Of a stretch of DNA of 64,000 nucleotides, positions 1 through 11,470 are shown one piece after another (within the stretch, counting starts at the first letter, position 1; each line of letters begins with the position of its first letter). The position numbers and the translations under genes were made by a program. This DNA comes from Hepsetus odoe (taxonomy: Eukaryota > Chordata > Actinopteri > Characiformes > Hepsetidae), in contig CM029383.1 in NCBI GenBank assembly GCA_017165825.1, forward strand, positions 6,828,013 to 6,892,012, read 5' to 3'. The notes under the pieces are model-generated. The model saw nothing but the letters and a program-made list of their open reading frames with translations, was not told where the DNA came from and made no database searches.

Positions 1-320
1 AACTATAGATGGATAAAGTTGATCAGCCACAGCATGAAGTCCTGGGAAAGTGTCGTGGAAGCAGGTTAAGAAAAGAAGTGGTGATCAATGAACAGCAGTA
101 TGGTTTCATGCCAAGAAAGAGCAGCACAGATGCAATATTTGCTCTGAGGGTGTTGGAGAAGTACAGAGAAGGTCAGAAGGACCTGCATTGTACGTTTGTG
201 GAGAAGCATATGGACATGCAGGCAGCTGGTTTGAAGGAGGAAGTTACAGAGGACAGGAAGAAATGGAAATGGTTGATCTGCTGTGGCGACCACTAACAGG
301 AACAGCCGAAAGAAGAAGTG
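1..320 (+). mobile_element. non-LTR retrotransposon (LINE) remnant, internally deleted
   Basis: An open frame from 9 to 296 joins two separate parts of a LINE polyprotein. The first is a reverse-transcriptase segment (EQQYGFMPRKSSTDAIFALR). The second is the extreme C-terminal tail (HMDMQAAGLKEE, EDRKKWKWLICCGDH), followed by the typical end with an AGCCGAAAGAAGAAG-like tail near 301-320. The same tail occurs in the longer copy at 20285-21310. The middle of the RT and the connection region are missing, so this is a dead internal-deletion copy. The family looks RTE-like, but that is from memory of the motif and was not searched. Confidence 0.7.
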
Positions 321-359
321 AGCTTTTCTGGCCATTTGCAAATTTGTTTTAAATGATAC

Positions 360-560
360 ATTACTTCAGGCACCCCTCACTTCTTCATATTTTGCTTTCA
401 GATTTTTTTTGTTAATGTATTGCTGAGGAGCAGTTCTGTTGCCATTTTCAGTCCAGTCCCTGTACCAGACCAGTTTCAGAGGCAGAAGAAGTGTGGGATC
501 ATCTCATCAGAGCACCGCATAGCCAAAATCCAAAGAGGAGGTTTGGAAGCCTGGAGAACT
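360..560 (+). repeat. fragment of a dispersed repeat that carries a 69-bp tandem unit elsewhere
   Basis: The stretches CTTCATATTTTGCTTTCAG (about 381-402) and TTTTCAGTCCAGTCCCTGTA (about 446-465) recur at 5577-5760 and 22995-23145. There the second stretch belongs to a duplicated 69-bp unit. Only one degenerate unit is visible here. Confidence 0.5.
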
Positions 561-692
561 GAACATTTATACTCAAATTTAAATGTTGTTCTTTAATATC
601 TTACACTTATTTACATTTCTAGTTGTCTCATTTTCCATTTTTGTCTTTTGTTTTATAGAGTTCTATAAAGGTTAGTTCATAATAACAGCAAC

Positions 693-725
<33 letters not shown>

Positions 726-820
726 TAATAATATTAATTTATTATAACAACAATAATAATTTATTAGTATTATTATTATAATAAATTATTATTATTGTTA
801 TTGTTATTATTATTAACTAG
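693..820. repeat. AAT/ATT microsatellite arranged as an inverted repeat
   Basis: The left half is built from AAT/AAC triplets and the right half from ATT/GTT triplets, so the two halves can pair as a hairpin with arms of roughly 45-50 bases around a centre near 760. It ends about 130 bases upstream of the acer3 start codon. Confidence 0.85.
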
Positions 821-839
821 TGGAACAACTGTTCTCTCC

Positions 840-950
840 AAGAACCAATCAGGCCTAAGCACACCTGTGCTAAACATTCTACGCTCTGATTGGCTGGCGC
901 CGCGGGTCCGTTACCAGGGGGACTGAAGCCCCGCCCCCACACGTACCGTC
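840..950 (+). promoter_or_regulatory. acer3: acer3 promoter (TATA-less, CCAAT and GC boxes)
   Basis: A CCAAT box lies at 845-850, an inverted CCAAT (GATTGGCTGG) at about 888-897, and an Sp1-type GC box (CCCCGCCCC) at 929-937. They sit just upstream of the start codon at 951. Base composition becomes CpG-rich from about 895 and stays so through exon 1 to about 1350, as in a housekeeping CpG-island promoter. No TATA box is visible. The transcription start was not determined. Confidence 0.6.
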
Positions 951-1459
951 ATGGCTCCGGTAGCGGACAGGCTCGGGTTCTGGGGCGGACCCACCTCTAC
1001 GCTGGACTGGTGCGAGGAGAACTACGCCGTGTCGTTTTACATCGCGGAGTTTTGTGAGTAAAACCGAGCGCGGCCCCGGGGCTTCGAGTCTCGCGCGGTT
1101 TGAGTGTGTTTAGCGCAGCGAGGGGGCGGCCTGCCGACCGCTAACGGCTAACGGCTCCGCTCCGGCGGCTCCAGGCACACACTGCACACATCAGATCTGA
1201 TGGTCTTCTGAGCACCGGACACCGGCCACTGTGCTTTTGCTGGCTGGCGGTGCGGCTGCGACGCTACAGCGGGTTTACAGCGCCGTTTAGCCTGAACCGG
1301 GTTCGTCCTCGCTGGACTTTACGGGCGCGTTCACGCCGCGGTGACGTCATGACGCCGAAGCGTCCCCCCCATAATACCATATAGATCATTAAAATATGAC
1401 AACCTTCTGTACTACACTCAGGAAAATACGGTTACTGACAATACTCATAGTACTAACGA

Positions 1460-1512
<53 letters not shown>

Positions 1513-1601
1513 TACCTGTCTCTTATACAATAATGTGTGTAATAAAATAATAAAATATGGAAACACGTGTTACTGACACTACTAATAGTAATATAATTAC
1601 T

Positions 1602-1644
<43 letters not shown>

Positions 1645-4600
1645 CATACTATATATATATATATATATATAATAAATACTGTTAATTTACTGATTAAAAG
1701 GTGATATATTAACAGTGATTATCTGTCATGCAAGTGCAGAGGCTTTTATTCTGTAATTTCATTTTCTACTTGGAAACCTCACCCAGGGGCCTCTGCAATA
1801 AAATCACATTTGATCATTTTATGATCATTTTATGATCAAAGAGAACCTTATCAAGCCAGCCTGATCCGTACAGTCATGGATTAAACCATATTTTAACTGT
1901 TGTCCAGCACAGTTTTATGAGATCCCCAACACACCTTCATTGCCAGGCTTGGTGAGTGTGAAGGAGGAGAACTTGCCAACCGTGCTGGACGACAGCCCTC
2001 CAGGGCTGGATCTGGGCTCCCCGTTCCTAATAAAATCAATCTCCACTAATTGAAGTCAGTAATTGGCACATTTGTAGTTGTTTATTACGTGTCGTGCAGA
2101 ATGATTTCTTAAATTTTCAAGACCTGGATGAACGAATGAATGAAGCTTTATTGAGTTTATGGTCATTACTGATTGTACTGCTTGACCTTGCAGGGAACAC
2201 GGTCAGTAACCTGATTATGATCCTTCCTCCCATTTACGGAGCTGTGCAGACAATTAAAGACGGACTCGAGATCCGTTACGTGTGGTCCTTTTTAGGACTT
2301 GCAGGTAAGCGCTGAAACCTTCTCACATGCACTTTCCCCCCATATGATTGATATCTTGATATGCGTCCCGTAAGAATAATGTCGCGCCTGTGCCGCTCTT
2401 TTACACTGTCACTGTTGTTGATCTAGCTGTTGGCATTGGTTCTTGGTGCTTCCACATGACGCTGCTGTACGAAATGCAGGTGAGACCGTCTTTCGTTCAC
2501 TTCTGCATCTACACTCAACACTGAAATGCATCTTTATGAACTGGAAAAACATCTTTTTTCCCCCCCACATCAATAGTTTTCTTATTTCCTATCCATTTAC
2601 TTTAACAGCAAATCATTGAATGTTTTTTATTATTTAATCTTTACCTATACAATTTCACCATCTTCTTTTTCTCTCTTTGCAGTTGCTAGATGAGTTGCCG
2701 ATGATCTACAGCTGCTGCATCTTTGTTTACTGTTTGTAAGCCAGTTTCTATCTTTTATATTTATGGTACTGAGCTGAAATCAGTGCAAACAGCTGATCTG
2801 CTGCTTATTTAGTCATGTTGGGCCAAATGGGGTCTCTTAATGAAAACCGGGACGACTTGTTTACTAAAAGGACGATCCTTTATGATTTTTATATCCAGAG
2901 GAATCTGTAAAACGCAGCTTGTAGCAGAAATTCATCATAAAAAAAAAAAAAGAATATTTCGCTATTCAGTTTAGATTTACGGGAACATCCAAGGTCAGGT
3001 ACATCCACTGGTAACCAAGCTTTAATCAGCAGATTGGTGATCTCTTATGAAGATGAAACAATGTCTTGTATGCATGAAAATGAGTGAAAAATGCGTTTTT
3101 TACCATCCAGAACCACTAGATCTGAAATGTATGTAATGCTGCTGATGTTAAAGTAGAACATTTTTTTGGGGGGGGATCCTGTTGGCTGTTCATTGATTGG
3201 ATTTAAAAATCCAAAAATATATTTAGGATTAAAGCCATGTTGCAGAACGTTGAAACTATGCCCCCTACCATCAAATAACGCTTTCGGAACCAATGCACGC
3301 GAAAGTGTTTTAAGAAGTTTGAAGAAGTGACGGATGCAAATATTCACTGTTATCTTGGCCACGTCACCCTCTCCTGGTAGACCGAACTATTCAAATTTGT
3401 TTCTTGCGTTACAGATATGAATGCTTCAAGCAGGAAAATGCAGTGAACTACTTTGCAATCACCCTTCTCCTGTTCTTCAGTATTATCGTTAGCTTGGTAA
3501 GAAGTGAATTTCCTTTGGCTCTGGAAACAATTGAATAAAGTTTTCATCTGTTGGGAATCTGTCTGGGAAATTGCCTTAACTTTGACCTTCATAAAAGCGT
3601 TTCCTGTTTGTTTTTATACGCCTCGCCCAGATATACAGATTATGTGTGTCATGTGCTTCTGTTATCTCGTGTTTAGGTGTACTTACAGTGGAAGGAGCCC
3701 GTGTTTCATCAGGTAAGAAAATGCTTTCAGACTCACTGTCGTAGGTCATTAGTTCTGCAGCAACATGTCATCCGGGTCACTGTTTTATTGCAGGGACAAG
3801 TGGGTCATTAGCACTGAACCCAGGGTTCTGTTTGTTTGTGTGGATCAGAACACCGTTAGCACATTCTGGAACGCTCTAGAATAACCGGTCCTCGGCTCCG
3901 GACAAACAAAAGCAAACAGAACCATCCTGGACCAAGCTGTCCAAGAGCGCTTTCCGTTCACATCAGTGTTAAAATCCACTGTATTGGTCAAATATTTCGA
4001 TCAGGTGATTGACTCACCAATCAGGAGGATTATTACGCACCTCCTCCTGAACAGTCCTGATGGACACTTTCAGTGATCCAGGGTTTCCCCCCCCCCCAGG
4101 TGTCCTATCATGAAGCTGGAGAGTGATGGTAAACATGTTCTGGAAAACATTAGATTCCTGATGCTGTACCAGTAGATCCTGCTGCAATCCAGCTATAGGT
4201 CTGAGCCTTCATGGTGCAGAAATTGGAATGGAGGGCGTCTGAGTGCATTTGAAAGCCTACAGATTTCAGAAGATCAAATGATGCTAAATGTTTCGTTGCT
4301 GTCACTAATGAACCTCTGAATATTGAATTGATACATTTTATGGCTGTTAACGAAGCTTAAATACATTTTAAAGAGCAAATAAAACAGTGTTGCTGCACCC
4401 AGGTTTTATAAAGGACCTGGGTATTCTGACTGCACAATAGAAAACTGCTAACCAAGCAGAATTTGACGCCATGGAGCCGGTTCACCTTGAGGGCCTGAGG
4501 GCAGCAGCTTCCCCTGCTCACCCTGATGTTGGAGGCTGATATCTGAGCATGGTTACGTTGTTGAGTTTGCTCAACAGTAACTTAGGAGAGTGTATACAAC

Positions 4601-7600
4601 CCAAATATTGATTTCCTTCTTAACATGAACCGGAACTTCACTGCATTGTGTACCAAACCGTATTCTCTCCTGCAGGTCATGTATGGCGTGCTGGTGGGTT
4701 GCTTAGTGATTCGATCGGTTTTCATAGTCACATGGTAAGTGAAGACTGTATTTCAATGTTTTATAGACAGGACGAATTGACAAATGGATCTGAATTGATT
4801 AGGAGAGTAAAAGATTTGGATAAAGTGGGTCATGCAGCAAGACGATGACCTTAAGCACACTAGCCGTCCTTCCAAAGAAAGGTTCAAGAAGAATTAAGCT
4901 GATATTTTGGGATTAGCCAAGTCGAAATCCTGGCCCTGACCCAAACGAAATGTTCCCGAAGGACCTGAAGTGAGGAAATCCCTCTGAAATCCACCAAAAT
5001 CCAAGTGTTGAAACTGTTCTCTTTGGAGGAAAGTGCTAGAATTCCTTTGCAGAACTGATCAACACTCTCTGGAAAATTTTAGTTTTAGTTATTTTTGTGA
5101 AAGAAAGTCTTAACAAATGCTGCCAACAAATATTCACATCATTCTGCCACTCGGATCTGTGATATTGAACCATAGTCCTCAATAAACCAGGGGTATAATA
5201 TTTCTGTTTGTTAAATTGCAAATTTCTTTTTTTACTTTAATATGAAAAAATCAGACTTCCTTAAAGATGAAACATAGACCATGCTAAAGGGTTCACGTAT
5301 TTAAGTAAGAAAGTAAAAAAACCAGCTTTATTAAGACTATTTCTGGCTAAATGTTCTCACTTTGTCAAGAACCTTCGATTGCAATCTGATTTTCCTTATC
5401 TAGGGTGTATCCGTGGCTGAGAGCGCTGGGCTACACGTCATTAAGCGTCTTTCTCTTAGGATTCATTTTATGGAATATTGATAATATTTTCTGCGACTCT
5501 TTGAGGTGAGACGGGCATCCTGAACCCACTTTTTCTAATATTTACAATACCGTGTAGAAAGAGCCACACCTCCTTTCTTCATATTTTGCTTTCAGACGTT
5601 CTTGTATATTTAATGTGGAGGAACAGTTCTCCAGATCTTCCTGAAGGACAGTGTTGTTGTCTCTCATGTTCAGTCCAGTCTCTGTACCTGAGCAGTTCTC
5701 CAGATCTTCCTGAAGGACAGTGTTGTTGTCTCTCATCTTCAGTCCAGTCTCTGTACCTGAGCAGTTTGATTGTTCTGTGTTGGTTAATCCACACAGTGAT
5801 CTACGTCTGAACCTTCAAGCATCAAACAAAGCATCTAACTTAAGACATGAAGCAGTGAAGAAACAGGTGCAGATGATTCCAGATGATCAGGGGATTAGTT
5901 GCCTACTGATGCTGTGCTGAGCGGTTCCCTTTTATGTAGAACCTTGTGTCTTTAGACCAGGGGTCACCAACATGGTGCTCCCAAGGACGACATGAGTCGC
6001 CTGCGGACCTGTTCCACAAATAACTCTCCAGAGAGCAGCGTCTGAAATTGATTCTGTTGCTATTTTCTTTAATCACATTTGTGTTTATATAGATTTGAAA
6101 ATGACAATAAAAAAATTTTAACAAAGCATTTGAGACGTGTTTATACATGAAGTTTAGGTAACTGGTAGCCCTTCTTATGGCTCAGTACCCGTGAAGTAGC
6201 TCTGTTTCAAAGCTTGGTGACCCCCGCTTTACACACTTCGCAGCCACTAAATCATTTGTCCTCACAAACGTAAGACAGTTTGACAGATATTTCTGAAACG
6301 ACAGGGCTTCCTTGGCAGAATATGTAGAAGTGAGGTGTGGCTCAAAAACGTTTGCCGTCCTGCGTGTGAACGAATAGTAAATGTATCGTTGAAATGTTTG
6401 ACCAGTTCTTTTTTTAAAATAAAGACGTTTCTGTGTCCCATTAATTTGGCACAAATGATGGTAAGTAAACTGCAATTGTTGAACATTGGCACGGAGGCTG
6501 AACGTGTATTTCTTCCGCAGAGCCACGCGGCAGAGGCTGCCTCCGGTCGTCGGGGCAGTCACCCAGCTGCACGCATGGTGGCACATTCTGACAGGCCTCG
6601 GCTCTTACCTCCACATTCTCCTCAGGTACTTCTCTCCAGTCTCTGCCCATCATGCTCTCACAGCTGCTTCAGCTGTAAAGCTCCTGCAGCTCCAAGAAAA
6701 ACATCTAAAATAGTTCTGATATTCGTTTATTAGTAGAGGATGCGTTTCATGTATTTCTCCTCTTCACACCATTGAACACTGGTTTTTATGTCTTGATTAC
6801 TCCTCTAACGAAGCACTAATAATGGTCAGATGTTTTGTTTATGCAGCTTTTCCAAGAGCTTTACATTCATCACATGCACGTAAGAAGAATCAAGATATAA
6901 AGCAGGTTTTTATTAAAGGTGACAAGTTTAAAATGAAAGAAATAGTGACGAAGGTAAATGATAAATGGAAACAGAAGACAGAAATGCGTGTGCGAAAACA
7001 TTTGCACTTCTTATCCAGAGCGGATCATGTACATAAAACTTGGTAACCTTCAGCAGTGCCCGAATGGGAAGCTTAACACACAGCAGAAAAGGATTCCTAA
7101 GCAAGTGAAATGATCTTAAAATAAACTGTAAATACGGACTGTGTTTAAGATCACTTCAGAAATTCCAATATTGAGACATTTGGAGATGGAAGACTTTACC
7201 AATCAGCTTTTGTTTGCTTTCTTTAATGTGCAGCCATTGCTGTTCTTTTAAATCCAGCAGGAATACGTATGTGCATGAAAGAAGTCACATTATTGAAGCA
7301 GACCTGATTTGACCTTGCGTTGTCCCTGTTCTCGCTCGGTTCTGTTTGCGTTCAGACACTGCCGTTGGGCCAAGAGGGCAAAACTGGAGATGCTTTAATG
7401 TTCAGTGTCCCTGTAAGTAAAAGCTGAATGTTGTAAATGATTCTAATTAAAATGCTGGACATCCCACCCTGCGAAAAAGTGTGTGTTTGGGTTTGAATCC
7501 CAGACCAGAAAGTTGCCCTGAGGTACCCTTGAGCAAGGTACCATCCCCATCACTGCTCCCTGGGCCCCTGCTGCACGGAGGTTGAATTATATTGTGGTTC

Positions 7601-7820
7601 ACTGTGCGTTCCTAATCTTGGCCTTTATCTCATTCACAGCCTTCAGATTCGATCCACCTACCTCAAGTACAGGCCTAAAGTAAAGGTGGGTCCTGCCTCT
7701 GACTCTGTCGTGACTCCTTCATCGGTGAAGCTGAGCCGCTCCTAATGCTGTTTCCGTTCTGTGCAGTTTTTATGCGGCGTCTGGCCCGTGCTGCACATCG
7801 AGTCTCAGAAGATGAGCTGA
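951..7820 (+). CDS. acer3: alkaline ceramidase 3, complete 11-exon gene
   Basis: Acer3 is a seven-span Golgi/ER membrane hydrolase that splits ceramides (preferring unsaturated long-chain ones) into sphingosine and fatty acid. Exons read as 951-1053, 2194-2304, 2427-2479, 2683-2735, 3415-3496, 3677-3712, 4676-4734, 5404-5505, 6521-6625, 7640-7685 and 7767-7820. Every intron has GT/AG ends. The sum is 804 bases, giving 267 aa, which to my knowledge equals the human length. The protein starts MAPVADRLGFWGGPTSTLDW. Known functional positions are present at the expected numbers: D19, W20, E22, N24 and E33 (calcium site), S77 and H81 in GSWCFHMTL, D92, and H217 and H221 in TQLHAWWHILTG (zinc site). 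The C-terminus (HIESQKMS) lacks the human-type end. Introns hold a Tc1 remnant, a 69-bp repeat element, a hAT MITE and a SINE. No lesion was seen. Confidence 0.97.
1342..1349. promoter_or_regulatory. consensus CRE/ATF palindrome in acer3 intron 1
   Basis: TGACGTCA is an exact 8-base CREB/ATF site within the CpG-rich start of intron 1, about 290 bases after the exon 1 donor. A single 8-mer can occur by chance, but its place in the island makes a regulatory role plausible. Confidence 0.45.
1460..1670. repeat. two TA dinucleotide microsatellites
   Basis: Nearly pure (TA)n runs lie at about 1461-1509 and 1607-1670, separated by about 100 bases of unique AT-rich sequence in acer3 intron 1. Confidence 0.9.
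4829..5220 (+). mobile_element. Tc1/mariner transposase remnant
   Basis: Broken frames in acer3 intron 7 spell recognisable Tc1-type pieces: DDDLKHTSRPSKERFKK (around the second catalytic Asp) near 4841-4890, then PDPNEMFPKDLK (around the catalytic Glu) near 4937-4972. Several frameshifts and stops separate them. The N-terminal half and terminal repeats were not located, so this is a fragment. Confidence 0.6.
5577..5930 (+). repeat. dispersed repeat with two tandem 69-bp units
   Basis: A 69-base unit beginning AGTTCTCCAGATCTTCCTGA occurs twice in a row (about 5627-5765). A shared non-repeated tail follows, including GTTGGTTAATCCACACAGTG and TGAAGCAGTGAAGAAACAGG. The same arrangement, including the tandem pair, recurs at 22995-23265. 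Because 69 is a multiple of three, the array stays open in several frames on both strands; these frames are not genes. Confidence 0.8.
5950..6234. mobile_element. hAT-type MITE, 269 bp with 8-bp target duplication
   Basis: The element spans 5958-6226. It begins CAGGGGTCACCAA and ends in the near reverse complement TTGGTGACCCCCG. It is flanked by CTTTAGAC (5950-5957) and CTTTACAC (6227-6234), an 8-bp target duplication with one mismatch. Eight-base duplications and CAGGGG ends are typical of hAT elements. No transposase is encoded. It sits in acer3 intron 8. Confidence 0.75.
7490..7612 (+). mobile_element. 5'-truncated tRNA-derived SINE
   Basis: It starts near the B box (GGTTTGAATCCCAGACC) and continues through the family body (TTGCCCTGAGGTACCCTTGA, AAGGTACC) to TTGTGGTTCACTGTGC. 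It lies in acer3 intron 9. Confidence 0.8.
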
Positions 7821-8213
7821 GAGGCCAAGGACAAGATGACCGTGGCAGCCAATCGCAGACCTCAGACGCTACAAGGTCCAGCCAGTCATCTCCAGCCGAA
7901 TCAGGAAGTGGCCAGTAACTGGACGTTTGGTCCTCCCATACCCCCCAGATCCCCCCTGCTTAAAGTTTGCCAAGTGTAGTTTCGGAGAGATTTCCCCTGT
8001 GATGGTCAAAGGGTTTTTTTTGTCGTTTATCGCAGACTAGATCAAAGCTTCGCTAGACGTGGAAGGAGCAGGTTTTTTCTTTTTTTTTTTTTTTTGCACA
8101 CAGTAGGCCTTCGTTAACAAAGCTGAGGGACAAATATTGACAGGACTATGATTAAAAGGATGATTTGGTGATAGTGGATGCTTTTATTTGTGGTGTAAAA
8201 ATGTAATAGTCTA
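7821..8213 (+). other. acer3: acer3 3' flank / probable 3' UTR
   Basis: No open frame or repeat is recognised here apart from a poly-T run at about 8076-8096. ATTAAA at 8152-8157 is a possible variant polyadenylation signal. The true transcript end cannot be set from sequence alone. Confidence 0.35.
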
Positions 8214-9065
8214 CAGCTGTGCGTAAATGTGGGCACCCCGGCCAAATTATGTGTTCAATTTATGTACAAGCATATATTTTAATGCACTATTTACAGTTTA
8301 TTTGTGAAATCTAACACACTGGTGATGCAAATAAGACATGTACCCTGTTCAGAAGTTACAGGATAGTTAGATTTTTCCAGCATCGCGTTAAAAGCAGCTT
8401 TAAAGGGAAACAAGTCCGTTTTGGACTCGACTGGTGGTCATAAATCTTGATGACGCTTTTGAATTTCAAATTACGTACAAAAAATTAAAAGGATGAAAAT
8501 TTAAGTTAAAATAACTGCTTTACATTACAAAGTTTATCATTTAGTCAGGGTTTAGGAGGTGGGTGAAAATCTGATACATTCAGCAGTTCTGTGTAAATAT
8601 TTGGGCACCCCTGGCCAAATGATGAGTCTTATTGATTGGTAATTATACATTTAAATGCATAATTACTGGTAATTTATTAAATAGAAAATGTGGCATAAAA
8701 AAGCAAAAACAAACAATTATGGTACCTTTTTTTTTTTAAGATTTTTTTTTTTTTTATACTTTTTTTTTCCATTAATTTAATTCTAATGTTGAAACAAAAC
8801 ACCACCAAACAAACTCCAAAAAAGTCATTTTTAAAGGGAATAAACAAAAGACAATCTGGGAATCTTCCACTGGTCTGTTTGTCGTGAATTGGGATCATTT
8901 TGACAGAAGCTGCTGTTTTCGAATAAAAAAAACCCCCTCAGATATACAAGCGTTATTTGCACTCAAAGGATTAAAGAATAGAAATTGTGCACTAAAATTA
9001 GGAAAAATAACAACTTTTCAACAAAACGCATTTGGCCCGGGTGTAGACTTTTGCGTACGGCTATA
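8212..9065. mobile_element. non-autonomous TIR element with TA flanks and an internal second terminus
   Basis: The left end (8214 onward, CAGCTGTGCGTAAATGTGGG) matches the reverse complement of the right end (to 9063, reading TAGCCGTACGCAAAAGTC from outside). The shared core (CACCCCGGCCAAAT / CACCCGGGCCAAAT) makes terminal inverted repeats of about 35 bp. TA flanks both sides, as in Tc1/mariner-type elements. A direct-orientation copy of the terminus starts at 8584 (CAGTTCTGTGTAAATATTTG), so two related elements may be nested. No transposase frame is seen. Confidence 0.6.
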
Positions 9066-10783
9066 ATAGCTGATGGACTCTTTCTGCGTCTTGAAGTTGT
9101 CTCCGTCGTTAACACGCATCCGCTCCGATACGTCCTCCGAAGATGATCTTGGCGATTTCTTTTTGCTTGACTGTAGATGCAAATCAAAGGTGATGTAATC
9201 CGAATCAGAGGGAGGGGATCAGCCGTGTTGAGATTTGATTTATCTTTCATAATCTTACGTTTTAGACAAAACTGACACAAACGGTATTAGCCTTATTTTC
9301 TGGCGTGCTCCAGAAAAAAACCTGCTGTTGTATTTTTTTTGTGTAGAATGTTACAGAACAGTACTGTAGATTGTGTAAGATCGTGTAAGACACTTCGGTG
9401 GATTTCTCGAAATATTTAAGGCCTTTTCGTTTTAACCGAATGGTTTTATTTAAAAACTAAACTCCGCTAATGAAGAAATATGCTGGCAGGGTAGTGTTAA
9501 GTGAAGGAGCTGCTGTACGGCCCGGTTACAGACCCGGGACGGTTACTCAACACGCATTAATCCGTTAACGTTCTTCAGCATTCAATAATCATTGCGTTTG
9601 TTCTCATGGGGTGCTTTTCAGGACCCTGACAAGGACACTAAAAGTCCTTCTAGTATCTGGTCAGGAGCGGTTTATAGAAGCAGCCCTGAGTTTCCATATC
9701 CTGCTGTATTAAAGCCAACATTTCACCATGTAGATCTGTGCTGTGCTGTGCTGGTCAGTCATGTATGGCTTGTGGATCATCACTCGTGTTCTTTCTTTCT
9801 GCCGTGGTCTCGTAGCTCACCGACAATAACATTGACCATTTTATCAGAAACACCCATCATACAGTTGCCCGAGATCCGTTTAACCCTGTGTTCCAGTCAC
9901 ACTTATTGATTGCAACGTGGCCTCTTTAATAGAAACACCCTTGTGAATGGAGAAGGGTGTGTTTCTGAGAAATTGGCCAAAGAAAATGTTTCTAATACAT
10001 TTTCACTTCATTTGAAGGGAATCACTGCACCCTTGGATGCTTTTGGAACAAAGCACAAACCTTTTTAGCGACGCACCAAGCCTGCCCTGATACCGGACCC
10101 CCTCTTATACCTCCCGTTTGGGCTGATCTGCAACGTGACAGTGCCTCTGGCTTTTTTTACATTTATTTTTTTCTGATCAGATTATCAATACGTGAAGCAC
10201 AGCTCTGACACATAAAAGGGTCAACGATGGAGCTGCAAAGCTCCGCGTAGACGAGGGTGATATTGAGGATGCCTTTTCCCCCCCAGTGGTTTAATCCATG
10301 TTGCCTTGACGTCCTTCATGTCTGTTATCAACGCATTATAGACACGTCATAAGCTGTTACCCTAATGTGCCAACGTACTGCGAAAAAGAACAAAAAAGGA
10401 ACTTTCTGAAACTGCCAAGAACATGTATGATCCATCTAGCGTTGGTGTGGATTTGATCTTGCGAAACAGCAGAAATCGAGCATCAGGCAGTGGCCTACCA
10501 TGTGATGGTATGTATCGGTCTGTCATGTGTTTTGTTTGACTAATGTATGTTCAGTCATTTCATAACCGTCTGTGTGTCATTAAAGTGTGTTACTGGAACA
10601 GTGTGATGCTCATGCTTTCTTTTTTCACTCTTCACAGAAAAAGAGGGAGATTATTGAGGTGTTAAGAACATTTCAGATTAGATTATGGAACAGAAGGGGT
10701 CAGTATTGGGCCAAGTTTATTATTTGATCAAATCCCAGGTTCAGGATTTCCTTCGAGAGGCCTCTTTCCTGGCAGCTCCATCA
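9066..10783. other. intergenic, no gene recognised
   Basis: Short frames on both strands match nothing I recognise and lack start or splice context. The sequence is unique-looking with moderate AT content. A weak GGCCACTTTATTAGAAACACC-like phrase appears around 9830-9930 and resembles the degenerate minisatellite at 15690-16050. Confidence 0.5.
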
Positions 10784-11260
10784 TCAACATCCTTCACCCG
10801 ATATACACCCGATACCGTCTCCCTTCTGGACACGTCCAAACCAGCGCAACCTTGCTTCTCTAATTTTGTCTCCAAGACGTCTAACCTGATCTGTCCCTCT
10901 AATATACGCATTTTTAATCCTGTCCATCCTCGTCACTCCCAACGAACATCTCAGCATCTTTAACTCAGACACCTCCAGCTCCGCCTCCTGCCTTTTCATC
11001 AGTGCCACCGTCTACAACATAGCTGGTCTCAGTACTGTCCTGTAAACCTTCCCTTTCACTCTTACCCGTCTATCACAAATCACTCCAAACACTCTTCTCC
11101 ACCCATTCCAACCGACCTGCACTCTCCTCTTCACCTCTCTTCCACACTCGCCGTTACTCTGAACTGTTGACTCCAAGTATTTAAACTCTTCCACCTTTGT
11201 CACCTCTACTCCCTTCATCCTCACCACTCCACTGTCCTCCCTTTCATTCACACTCATGTA
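10784..11260 (-). mobile_element. LINE fragment, minus strand
   Basis: The minus strand encodes the C-terminal part of the same non-LTR polyprotein as at 20285-21310. Visible pieces are MSVNEREDSGVVRMKGVEV, then VEEFKYLESTVQSNGECGRE, VQVGWNGWRRVFGVICDRRV, and LEVSELKMLRCSLGVTRMDR with REARLRWFGRVQ. One frameshift lies near 11010. It is truncated at both ends. Confidence 0.8.
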
Positions 11261-11269
11261 CTCACTCTG

Positions 11270-11470
11270 GGCAGCGGTGGCCTAGGGGTTAGTGACTGGG
11301 CCTCAGGATCAGTAGGTCATATGTTTGAATCCCAGACCAGGAAGTTACCCTGAGGTACCCCTGAGCAAGCTACCGTCCCTGTCACTGCTCCCCGGGAATT
11401 GCTGCACAGCGCGTGAGGATTTAATTCAGAAGAAACATCTTGTTGTGGTTCACTCCATTTCGAGTGCTGT
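11270..11470 (+). mobile_element. tRNA-derived SINE
   Basis: The A-box region (GGCAGCGGTGGCCTAGGGGT), the B-box region (TTTGAATCCCAGACC) and the family body up to TTGTGGTTCACTCC are visible. It abuts the minus-strand LINE fragment on its left. Confidence 0.85.

Noticed and set aside
5542..5920. Open frames on both strands over the 69-bp units
   Set aside because: The unit is a multiple of three, so frames persist by chance. The same repeat at 23 kb shows that it is a dispersed element.
7355..7415. Possible extra acer3 exon after GTTCAG at about 7355
   Set aside because: Joining exon 9 directly to 7640 gives the correct 267-aa length and phase. Including this piece would shift the frame.
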